Shown in pieces: positions 8,610 through 16,080 of a stretch of DNA of 21,936 nucleotides. Numbering within the stretch: position 1 is the stretch's first letter; each line of letters opens with the position of its first letter. The notes beneath the pieces were generated by a model. The model searched no databases and was not told the DNA's origin. It saw nothing but the letters and a program-made list of their open reading frames with translations. The stretch comes from Chara braunii. Taxonomy: Eukaryota > Streptophyta > Charophyceae > Charales > Characeae. The stretch is taken from assembly GCA_003427395.1 (NCBI GenBank), contig BFEA01000465.1, forward strand, positions 654,112 through 676,047, read 5' to 3'. The translations under genes and the position numbers were made by a program.

Positions 8610-8709
8610 ATTTAGCCAAAGCCAAATACATGTAACCAAAGCCAAATACAATTCACCAAAGTCAGATACATTTTACCAAAGCCAAATACATTTAACCAAA
8701 GCAAAGTGC
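8610..8709 (+). repeat. 20 bp tandem repeat, five units
   Basis: Five consecutive 20 bp units (starts 8610, 8630, 8650, 8670, 8690) of the type ATTTAACCAAAGCCAAATAC, with the last unit most diverged. The period is not a multiple of three, so the open frame across it is not evidence of a gene. Confidence 0.85.
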
Positions 8710-8867
8710 ATTGGCTTGGGCGTGTCGGTGCCACAAATTAAAAAAGCCAGATGCATTTTCTTGAGCTTTGGAAAATGTGTTCCTCAACTTACCATGCTCT
8801 GGCGACAGGTGCCCCCAACTGATCTGCCTCTGATTCTACAGACTGACCGGCATCTTTATCCGAATTC

Positions 8868-8976
8868 TACAGTCTTCCCCCGGATACAGCGTACGGTCAT
8901 TATAGCTGAATTTGGGGTATCTTTCAGTCTAAATTCAGCTCTAATGACCGTACGTTGTATTCGGGGGAAGACTGTA
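8868..8976. mobile_element. Probable MITE with 44 bp terminal inverted repeats, TA-flanked
   Basis: The arms 8867-8913 and 8931-8977 are complementary at 44 of 47 positions around a 17 bp loop. Trimming to the TA dinucleotides at 8868-8869 and 8975-8976 leaves a 105 bp element that starts CAGTCTTCCCCC and ends with its complement. TA target duplication and CAG...CTG ends are typical of pogo/Tc1-mariner-type non-autonomous elements. It encodes nothing. In a plus-strand RNA two of the three differences are G-U pairs, leaving one mismatch, so a transcript would fold into a long hairpin and could feed small RNA pathways. Confidence 0.72.
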
Positions 8977-9189
8977 GTTGGAACATTTCTTGGGAATCCA
9001 TACCCGTTCCTTCTACCGTTCTACCATTGCTTGGGTTGGATTATTAGGTGAAGGCCGAATCTGACGTGGAGCTGGGAGTCTGGGACCCTACAGGCTACAG
9101 CACATACTACTTCCCAGAAAGACTGCCACTACTGTCTATTATTTAAATACTCTCTGTCATATGATGTTGTTGTTGCTTTTTTTTTAATG
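8977..9189. other. No gene seen
   Basis: Unique-looking sequence without supported features, ending in the T9 run at 9177-9185 that forms the A-tail of the U6 copy on the minus strand. Confidence 0.5.
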
Positions 9190-9297
9190 TTCTGACAGTT
9201 TCGGCCCATTTCTCCATTTTTCTGCGTCGTCCTTCCGCAGGGGACATGCTAATCTTCTCTGTATTGTTCCACGTTTGAAGGATATATCCTTTGTTAC
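9190..9297 (-). pseudogene. U6 snRNA pseudogene
   Basis: On the minus strand the copy has GGAACAATACAGAGAAGATT followed by AGCATG, then CCCCTGCGGAAGGACGAC, then GGAGAAATGGGCC. This follows the highly conserved U6 snRNA core, including the intact ACAGAGA box and the start of the internal stem-loop. The central 45 nt differ from the plant U6 I know at about four positions. The 5' stem-loop is poorly kept. The copy ends in nine A (T9 at 9177-9185) and not the T run that terminates pol III genes. No plant upstream element or properly spaced TATA is visible; a GA microsatellite lies just upstream. This points to a reverse-transcribed copy of a spliceosomal RNA and not a working gene. Confidence 0.8.
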
Positions 9298-9321
9298 AAT
9301 ACTAACCGGTTGCATGAGTTC

Positions 9322-9323
<2 letters not shown>

Positions 9324-9389
<66 letters not shown>
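9324..9389 (+). repeat. GA microsatellite
   Basis: About 33 uninterrupted GA dinucleotides. Frames across it yield only Ser-Leu or Arg-Glu runs and are not genes. Confidence 0.97.
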
Positions 9390-9393
<4 letters not shown>

Positions 9394-9621
9394 TGGACAC
9401 ACACAAGAGGCAGCAGCTGAGTGCAGGTCCAGTCCCTCGGAATGAATGAACCAGCAGCCAAAGAATGGCTGAACCAACCTCCCGACCTGGGCCTAAATAC
9501 CTGGTACCGGTCCAGGATCATGGCCTGAAACTGGGCCAGCCTCACTGCCGTGCCGCACGGGTACCGCTACACAAGCGGTAGGCAGAAAGAGGGAAAAGTA
9601 CGAAAAGGACAATAATGGGGG

Positions 9622-9667
9622 CCTGCGACAGACTGTTTCGTCGCAGTTTTACGGACACATCAGCAGG
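9622..9667 (-). ncRNA. Hammerhead ribozyme-like motif 1
   Basis: On the minus strand the order is CCTG, CTGATGTG, a short stem-loop closed by GTC and GAC, CGAAAC, AGTCTGTC, GCAGG. This follows a type I hammerhead: core box CUGAUGA (here A9 is U), stem II of 3 bp, core GAAA, stem III of 3 bp (ACA/UGU) with a 3 nt loop, cleavage triplet GUC, then stem I (CCUG/CAGG) with one extra G. The core substitution and the extra base suggest reduced or lost activity. Such minimal stem III forms are known in tandem, retroposon-linked hammerheads. Confidence 0.45.
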
Positions 9668-10192
9668 GTGAACTTCCTAGACATGTCGTCATATCATCAC
9701 ATGGAGTGCATTTCCTGGCTATGACAGACCTTTGATTCGTGGGTGTTTTGCTGGCTTATGATGGGGTGTGAACCTGCAGTCTGTAGAGTTTTCCGTCTGG
9801 TGTGGGTGAGTGCAAGTCTGCTGATTCTGCTTTGATTTTCTTCAACTATTACCTTGAGGGCAGTGGCTGGTGCGCACCACAGGCTATCGGTTGTCGGGCA
9901 GTTGTCCATGCTTAAACCAACAGTACCTTACCCAGCTATTAAGTCCGACCCTCCGGCTACCAGTATGCCGAGCCTTGCTGAGCCTTGAGCTACCGGAGGC
10001 TACCAGTCGCAGGAAAGTCGTCTATTCTATAATAAAAAAAAGAAAATAAAAGGAAAAATGAAAATAAAAATTACGAACGATATTCTTATTTAAAAAAAAA
10101 GAAAAAAGGAAAACAACGAAATGAAACGCTAGAGAGATTTATCCGCTTGGAAAAAAAAATAAAAAATTTGAAAAAACAAAAAAAAGAAAGGG

Positions 10193-10194
<2 letters not shown>
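9668..10194. other. No gene seen; hairpin and A-rich tract
   Basis: CCTCCGG (9950-9956) and CCGGAGG (9993-9999) form a 7 bp inverted repeat, and GGCTACCAGT occurs at 9955-9964 and 9998-10007. From 10030 to 10190 the sequence is A-rich, leading into the microsatellite cluster. No coding frame is supported. Confidence 0.5.

Positions 10195-10260
<66 letters not shown>
10195..10260 (+). repeat. GA microsatellite
   Basis: About 33 GA units directly after a run of six G, and upstream of the hairpin at 10277. Part of a GA, hairpin, CA, CT composite. Confidence 0.97.
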
Positions 10261-10261
<1 letters not shown>

Positions 10262-10276
10262 GCACGTCTCAAATGT

Positions 10277-10331
10277 GCAAAACGAGAATGAATCTTCACG
10301 TGCGCGATGGGAAGATTCATTCCCATTTTGC
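10277..10331. repeat. Hairpin repeat family, copy 1
   Basis: The 21 bp arms 10277-10297 and 10311-10331 match at 19 positions, with a perfect inner AATGAATCTTC/GAAGATTCATT and a 13 nt loop. In a minus-strand RNA both differences become G-U pairs. The same inner arms and loop length occur at 21674-21708. Confidence 0.8.
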
Positions 10332-10349
10332 GATTTCGAAACGGCCGCG

Positions 10350-10414
<65 letters not shown>
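10350..10414 (+). repeat. CA microsatellite
   Basis: About 32 CA dinucleotides, separated from the hairpin by a short GC-rich spacer. Confidence 0.97.
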
Positions 10415-10416
<2 letters not shown>

Positions 10417-10417
10417 G

Positions 10418-10420
<3 letters not shown>

Positions 10421-10456
<36 letters not shown>
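10421..10456 (+). repeat. CT microsatellite
   Basis: About 18 TC units, followed by GTGCGCGCGC. It is inverted relative to the GA run at 10195-10260, so the two could pair in an RNA across the hairpin and CA block. Confidence 0.95.
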
Positions 10457-10459
<3 letters not shown>

Positions 10460-11423
10460 CGCGCGCACCGTTCCTGTTCTGCTTGCGCACTGTTCCCCCG
10501 CGCCGTCTGTTTTTTTTGTTTTTTTTTTCCTGTTGTTTTTTTAACCTTCTTCACAGTCAGTCGTACGGTGGGGTCGGTCATTCCCTGCACCGACCACCCG
10601 TGTTAACCGGCGCGTATTTGTTTTCCAAGTAGGGAAACGTACTGGTGGTTTAACTGAAACTGGGGTTAAGGTGAATTATCACTTGACAGCACCATCATCG
10701 CTTAGAGGACTCAGCAAACTGTAGAGGGTTCAGCCTCCTGGGGGAGTCATTGAAACTCTGACAAAACAGTCTGTCGCCGCCCCTTGTTTGTCGTCCTCTT
10801 CTCCCTCTCTGCCTATAGTTCACCCTGCAGTTCCTTTTTCTTTTCACCCTTTTTTTAAGGCACTGATTATTGATCTTTTGGGTGGAAACACTGACTGTCT
10901 TTAAAAAAAAAAAAAAAAAAAAAAAAGAAAGACCGACTGTCAATCTGCATAACTCGGAATCTGCCAAACAGTACCTACAGGCTACAGGTGCAAGAAGCAC
11001 ACTCAGTGTTTGCTGAAAAAAATTGTTCACCTAGACATTATCACGCTCTCACATGAGATCTTGATCTGTGACTACGGGGCATATCCATCCTAGGACTACT
11101 TTTCTCGATGCATCTGAACGCATATGCCACCAGATTCAGTTCACAAACTCATACTGTGAGGATGTACTGAATGGCTTTCAAGGCTCAAGCTACATTACCT
11201 GAGCAGCTGGCCAGGTAGCAGTGCAAAAGATCCCACCCCTCCTTTTTTTTTTTTTTAAGGTAAAGGGGCATCTCTGCACCCTTTTTCTTTTTGGTTATGG
11301 GCCATCTCTGCACCCACAAGGTTGCTCCGAAATCGGGACTCTTTTACGACTTATTGGCTAGAAAACTTTGCTTGGGGGGAGGCGAGGTGGGAGGGGGTTG
11401 GGGAGGTGGGGTTCGCGATGGAG
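10457..11423. other. No gene seen; homopolymer runs
   Basis: Contains the 15-mer GTACTGGTGGTTTAA at 10639-10653 (shared with 8095-8109), a run of 24 A at 10903-10926, 14 T at 11243-11256, and a short direct repeat of CATCTCTGCACCC at about 11269 and 11303. None of the open frames in this stretch looks like protein. Confidence 0.5.
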
Positions 11424-11466
11424 GAATCATCATCATCATCATCATGATGCATCATCATCATCATCC
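11424..11466 (+). repeat. ATC trinucleotide microsatellite
   Basis: About 13 ATC-type units interrupted by GATGC near 11446-11450, which creates a small palindrome around GATGATGCATCATC. Confidence 0.9.
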
Positions 11467-12054
11467 TCGTTGTTCCGTCATTGTCATCATCATCTTCCTT
11501 TTTGTTGAAGGCACCTGGAGCCACACCGGACCAACAGGCTGCCTACTGGGTGTGAAAATGCCCGATTGAACTTGGGGCACTGAGGCTGCATTGGAACCGC
11601 AGCCAGATGAGCACAGCACTGCAGCCCATGGACCCCAAACAATAACCCATGTTTTCTCTCCTCCTCTTTTATTCCTTTTCTTTTCCTCCTCCTTTTTATT
11701 TGTGTTGCCGGTCTTCTGTCCTAACTTCACAGTGATGGCTGCTAACGCTCCAGCTGCGCCTCCCCAATGACACGGGTGGCCATATTTTGCCGTGTCGCTT
11801 CGGCAACCATGCATTGCCATTTCTCAGGGCTGGATTCCAACAGACAAGCACCTTTCCCACGAGAATAGCAAATGCCAGAATGTATCTAGATGGTGCGCAC
11901 CGTCAAGTGCATCATGACATGTAAACGGGCACCACAGACAAGTGGGTATATTTTTGCCAGGGATTCAGAGGCAGTCTCAAATCCTTCAGGGGCAGATTAT
12001 TGTTATCGGCCCGAACATTTTTCCGCCGCAGAAGTACAAGACCAGGCAAGTGCG

Positions 12055-12055
<1 letters not shown>
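11467..12055. other. No gene seen
   Basis: Pyrimidine-rich and mixed sequence. Open frames exist on both strands but show no recognisable domain or codon pattern. Confidence 0.5.
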
Positions 12056-12098
<43 letters not shown>

Positions 12099-12124
12099 TT
12101 TTTTTTTTTTTTTTTTTTTTTTTT
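12056..12124 (+). repeat. Long T tract (42 T, G, 26 T)
   Basis: One of the longest homopolymer runs in the window. It could be the A-tail of a minus-strand retroposon, or the pyrimidine tract of a splice acceptor for the stretch that follows. Frames through it give only Phe runs. Confidence 0.95.
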
Positions 12125-12177
12125 GTTTGTATGTGGGTGTGTGTTCTTTTTTCTTTTCCTTACTTTTCTCAAGGCAG

Positions 12178-12482
12178 TTCCCTGTGCAGCCATTTCCTAC
12201 AGAGAGGCCGTTATCTCTACTTTTTCAGCTCCTGGAGGACTCTACACAATGCGCAACAAAACCTGTCGAGCCCCAGACGCCACCTTTATTCTGACCTCCA
12301 CCCAAGCTGTGTTGGTCATCCGCCCTGACGTCACCTGCTTCTTTACATGTCAGAATCAGGGCCTTTTATTTTCCTGGTTGACCCTTTCCCTAGTCACTCT
12401 CCTCTCCAACCGTGTGTGTCTTCAGGATGACATCAGTCAGTGGCAACATGAGAATGAGACCATTCCTTTTTCTTTTTGCTAG
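12178..12482 (+). other. Exon-like open stretch after a pyrimidine tract
   Basis: After the T tract and a CTCAAGGCAG acceptor-like site, one frame stays open to a TAG at 12480-12482. It reads as mixed protein with SYREAVISTFSAPGGLY, then CRAPDATFILTSTQAVL and RPDVTCFFTC. A second acceptor-like site (pyrimidine-rich, ending TCTTCAG) lies at about 12425. I do not recognise the product, and no donor or start is clear. It may be a chance frame in pyrimidine-rich DNA. Confidence 0.22.
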
Positions 12483-13167
12483 TGGACAGGGAGTCTGTTT
12501 AATGATTTAGTCCACCCACCCACTTCTACTTGTCTGCTGCTATGAAGATTCGTTAGCAGCACGGGTACCCTCACTGTAGTAGAAGGGTTTAAACTTTAAA
12601 CCACCAATCCTTTTCACGGGCAAATTTCTAGCACCATGTCGACAGGCCCGACGTGCCTTCCATACGGGAGATTCCCAATTGACCACATTCATCTGCTCCT
12701 ACGTTTAGGTCCCTAATTAGGTGTAGCCCCCCCCAGCCCATTGATGCTGTGTTCATGTTGCAAAGCATGAAACTGTCTGTAATAGTCTCAAGCCTCTTCC
12801 CTTCCTGGGATGAACACAGCAGAGTACCAGGGCCTACCTCCTATAGACTAGCACTCCGCATTGGCACCTTACCTACCCCAGCTACTGAAACTTCACAGCT
12901 CTTGGCGTTGCCCATTCAAACTTCAAACCCTATAAAACTGACCAAATAGCATGCGCTCTATTCACCCCTGCGCCACCCCCCTGCCCGCACAAGTTAAAAG
13001 AGCTCACCCTTCTAGTTTTTCTCACTGTTACAGGTAGGTTCAGAATCTAGTCCGCATTGTATGTCTGATTCCAAATCTATGAATACTACAAGTGTATATT
13101 TGATAGGACCATTGTGTGAAATCAGTTTCCACTGTTCCAGAGATATGCTCCCGGTGCCATACCGACG
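12483..13167. other. No gene seen; short palindrome
   Basis: The 17 bp palindrome GGTTTAAACTTTAAACC lies at 12586-12602 and is followed by ACCAATCC, recalling the GGTGGTTTAAA text at 8100-8110 in reverse. Nothing else is supported. Confidence 0.5.
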
Positions 13168-13496
13168 ACATTCCCTGTGGTTGCTCATTGCAGTAGTTCA
13201 CTTCGTGCTGCGGCGCCACGTTGACCACATTCCCCCGCAGCGACCCGCCGTGGTAGTTATTTTCTTGCCGTAGCACGGACAGTTACTGTGGCACGGCATT
13301 CCCGTGTGGTGGCTCATGCCGATAGTTTCTCTCTTGCTGCGGCGCCATGTTGAAGGTTGATGTGGCGCAATGTTGATGACATTTCCCTGTGGCAGATCAT
13401 CCCTATAACTCCTTTCTTGCAGTTGCACCATGTATGCAACATTACTCTGTGGTGGCTCGTCCCTATAGTCCCATTCTTGCTGTTGGACCATGTCAA
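13168..13496 (-). repeat. Degenerate tandem repeat, five units, with coding look on minus strand
   Basis: Five units start at about 13168, 13227, 13296, 13379 and 13439, with periods of 59, 69, 83 and 60 bp. Each has an ATTCCCTGTGGTGGCTCAT-like block, then TATAGTT, then TTTCTTGCTG and a CACCATGT-like end. On the minus strand the units translate as a Gln/Asn/Pro-rich motif of the type Q-E-x-x-YRDE-PQ-x-NV. Units of about 60 bp keep one frame but the others break it, so two overlapping minus frames cover the array. It could be a decaying repeat-protein exon or a minisatellite with chance open frames. Confidence 0.6.
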
Positions 13497-13824
13497 TCGG
13501 GGCCATCCAGCCCGCTAGATCTGGCTAAAGAGTATCCGGGCCTTGCATAAAAAAGGTGCAAGACTCGGAGTGGCAATCAGGGGCTGTGAGAGGGGTGTGA
13601 TGGACCCCATGGCCCTTGGGAAAACTCCCCTCCCTCTCCGAGTTTGTCCTCTCCCTCCTCTATTCCTCTCCCTCCTTTCTTCCTTCTCATTTTCTTTTCT
13701 AAGCCCGCGTTGGCCCCCCCAAGAGAGGGAGACCTGTAGTTATCATGATGTGAGTGAGATTGCATTCAGAAATTTGAGAATACAGTACCTCACACCTTTT
13801 GTAAGTTTTGTTCCCTGTAGCAGA

Positions 13825-13826
<2 letters not shown>
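13497..13826. other. No gene seen
   Basis: Pyrimidine-rich on the plus strand between 13620 and 13700, leading to the CT run. No supported gene. Confidence 0.5.

Positions 13827-13915
<89 letters not shown>
13827..13915 (+). repeat. CT microsatellite
   Basis: About 44 CT units with a CTCCCT interruption near 13881-13886. It abuts the 66 bp direct repeat at 13916. Confidence 0.97.
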
Positions 13916-13918
<3 letters not shown>

Positions 13919-13981
13919 CGCTCCACAGGAAACAAGCATGATTGTGTCAGACTGTTTCATCGGACTTTCAAAAACTCATCA
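13916..13981 (+). repeat. 66 bp direct repeat, unit 1
   Basis: GTTCGCTCCACA...ACTCATCA, directly after a CT microsatellite. It aligns without gaps to 14154-14219 with about 12 differences. The second half carries hammerhead-like motif 2 on the minus strand. Confidence 0.85.
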
Positions 13982-13986
13982 GGAGG
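13946..13986 (-). ncRNA. Hammerhead ribozyme-like motif 2
   Basis: Minus strand: CCTC, CTGATGAG, spacer ending AGTCCGA, then T-GAAAC, AGTCTGAC. Both core boxes CUGAUGA and GAAA are intact. The stem II closing pair is G-U, and the expected GUC cleavage triplet reads GAC, which breaks the NUH rule, so cleavage is unlikely. It looks like a decayed copy of the same family as motif 1. Confidence 0.42.
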
Positions 13987-13994
13987 TTGAAACC

Positions 13995-14014
13995 CTCTCT
14001 CTCTCTCTCTCTCT
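13995..14014 (+). repeat. Short CT microsatellite
   Basis: Ten CT units between the two 66 bp repeats. Confidence 0.9.
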
Positions 14015-14079
14015 ACCTTTTTAGTCTTTTCTGTTTATCTAGATGACATGATGGGTAAATTATTTGCTTTATTTGTATT

Positions 14080-14081
<2 letters not shown>

Positions 14082-14143
<62 letters not shown>
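14082..14143 (+). repeat. CT microsatellite
   Basis: About 31 CT units, ending 10 bp before the second 66 bp repeat, so both copies of the repeat sit just downstream of a CT run. Confidence 0.97.
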
Positions 14144-14147
<4 letters not shown>

Positions 14148-14153
14148 TGTCAT

Positions 14154-14219
14154 GTTCGCTCCACAAGAAAAATGCACGACTGTCCCAGACTGTTTCATAG
14201 GACCTTCACAGACTCATCA
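14154..14219 (+). repeat. 66 bp direct repeat, unit 2
   Basis: Second copy of the unit at 13916-13981, 238 bp further on. The CT run plus this block repeats as a larger unit. Confidence 0.85.
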
Positions 14220-14224
14220 CCCTG
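14184..14224 (-). ncRNA. Hammerhead ribozyme-like motif 3
   Basis: Minus strand: CAGG, GTGATGAG, TCTGTGAAGGTCCTA, T-GAAAC, AGTCTGGG. UGAUGAG and GAAA are kept, core C3 is G, and the cleavage-site strand has changed. Family membership rests on shared core text and flanks with motif 2; activity is not expected. Confidence 0.38.
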
Positions 14225-16014
14225 ACACTCTGCCCAGAATTTTTTTGACTGCTGGAGGACTCACCACGTCGCCCAGAGTTAGCAATGCCCCTGAGAAAAG
14301 TGGTTGAGTGACTCGACTCTATGTGTGCGTGTGTACAGATTACAATGCCACGCACCAGAAATTTCCAGGCAGAGAACTCATAGACTTCAGTGGTACACAG
14401 TACTGACCACTCAAGTACTCGAGAGTATCGGGAAAACTTCAGAAAACTTGAAAAAGCCTTTATAGGTTCCTCAGAACTTCCTCCGCTTTCGAAAACGCTG
14501 TAGGAAGCACTGAAAGCATCCATCTCATAATGGCCATGTCTGAACGAAACTGGAAATGACACCCGAGGGGCAAGCAGGAGTTACGGCCACGACTTACCTC
14601 TACTCCACCTTGCTGTTCTGCACAGATACCTCACTCCACTACTCAGCATTCTACATGCATTTGGACGCTTTCTGGACCAGCTGCATTCAGACGAGACCAA
14701 CATGTCGAATGTATCGGGATGATCATGAGCTCCGGATACATATAGAGTGTTGTGTAGTGGTGCGAGCCCCTACGACGTCGCTCCTGGAAACCCTAAACCT
14801 AGAAAAAGAAGCAAAAAGAAAGCACTTGCTAATGAATCAATAGAAATGATTGTTAACGATGAAACACACGCACCATGAGTGGGAAAAGATGGAAAATGAC
14901 AATATTGTTGAAAAGCAAGTTCAAATGGATGAAAAACTGTGAAAATGATGAATACGATGAACAAGGTAAAAATGATGGAACGGTGTAACAACAGAACAAG
15001 TACAGGACTCGATAGCATACAAACATGAAAAAAAAAAGAAAAAACGAAACGTACAAATGTGAGATGAACAGGGTCCTTGAAAAGTACTCACCGATGTGTT
15101 GCCCGTATTGCTATACTCCGAAAGACAAGTGTTGAAGTCCTCGGCCCAATGCTTGCAGACAAATCAGCGAATTAACGCAAACAGCTGAATCGATACGCAC
15201 CACCTGGACGCAAAGTTATGATCCTGTCCGCTGCTCGAATACAAACAAACACGGTTCCAAAAACAGTTGCCTGATGCCTGCAGACAAATCAGCGTGTGCA
15301 TGAAAAAGGTCACGAAAGCTTGGGAGTGCGTGCACAAATACAAACATTCGCCGCTCCTCTTGCCAAACAAAGGAAAGCGGAGGAACTGGATTCGATTTCG
15401 ATCTACTGCGTTCCTACAAAACAAAAGGGTTGAAAAGGAAACTCCTGTAAGTCGAAGGCAGGTCAAGCTGTGGCCGCCTGCTTTTCAGAATGAGCTGAGG
15501 GCTGTTCTCTTCCGCTTCCGTCCAAGAATCGGAGCCATCTCCAACTTGGCATGGGTTCGAGCCCTCCATCGGTTGAACTCCAGCATGGAATCTCTGCCCG
15601 CTTGAAACACTGGGTAATTCCGATATGTTTCACCACCCAGAAAAAAATCCACACGAAAATAACAAAGATTAATCAGTTTGAAAACGCCAAATGACATCTA
15701 AAATTTGAAGAGCGACAGTATAAATGCCGACCATCTCACCCGATCACAACCCAAAGCTTTCTGAAAACATAAACACCCCTCTCTCCACTCCTCTTCTATC
15801 CACCAGCCCTGAACACAAAACCACCATGCATTCATATTTTATCAGTGATGTTCCCAAATGACAAATAGCAGTGAAGTTACGCATGACATGGACGTGGGTG
15901 CATATAATATCCATCAACCATACGTATACACTATATATCGTCAAAAAGAACTGCCCAGTAAACCAGAGGCAGAGAGGGAGAAGAGGACTAAGTTGACTAA
16001 CAAGTGAGGGGCTG
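14225..16014. other. No gene seen; one dispersed direct repeat
   Basis: TGCAGACAAATCAGCG occurs at 15154-15169 and 15279-15294. From about 14800 to 15060 the plus strand is purine-rich. GGGTTCGAGCCC at 15553-15564 looks like a tRNA T loop but has no A box at the right distance on either strand. Open frames of 60-118 codons occur on both strands without recognisable domains. Confidence 0.5.
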
Positions 16015-16055
16015 TGGCAGACTGTATCGTCGGGGTTCCACTGACTCGTAAATGT
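16015..16055 (-). ncRNA. Hammerhead ribozyme-like motif 4 (degraded)
   Basis: Minus strand: TTACGAGTC, AGTGGAACCCC, GACGATACAGTCTG. It shares GAGTC and GACGA-ACAGTCTG with the other copies, but the CUGAUGA box is lost and GAAA reads GAUA. It lies 26 bp before the 5' LTR of element B. Confidence 0.25.
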
Positions 16056-16080
16056 ACATAAATTGTCACAAATCGATGAT

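Noticed and set aside
8391-8709. CRISPR-like array from the short repeats
   Set aside because: Units are contiguous without spacers, and the context is eukaryotic.
8867-8977. Canonical microRNA gene
   Set aside because: Terminal inverted repeats flanked by TA fit a MITE better; without small RNA data a miRNA claim is not supported.
9184-9545. Minus-strand open frames across the GA run with long Ser-Leu repeats
   Set aside because: Frames arise from the dinucleotide repeat and are open in several phases; flanks overlap the U6 copy.
10129-10632. Several 90-160 codon frames over the GA/CA/CT cluster
   Set aside because: Open on both strands and in several frames at once because dinucleotide repeats lack stops; no other coding signal.
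13543-13990. Frames across the CT run at 13827-13915
   Set aside because: Low-complexity Ser-Leu or Arg-Glu text only.
14556-14843. 95-codon plus-strand frame
   Set aside because: Starts at an ATG but shows no recognised domain, no context and overlaps an equally open minus-strand reading.
15553-15564. GGGTTCGAGCCC as a tRNA T loop
   Set aside because: No A box at the needed distance on either strand and the T stem pairs poorly.
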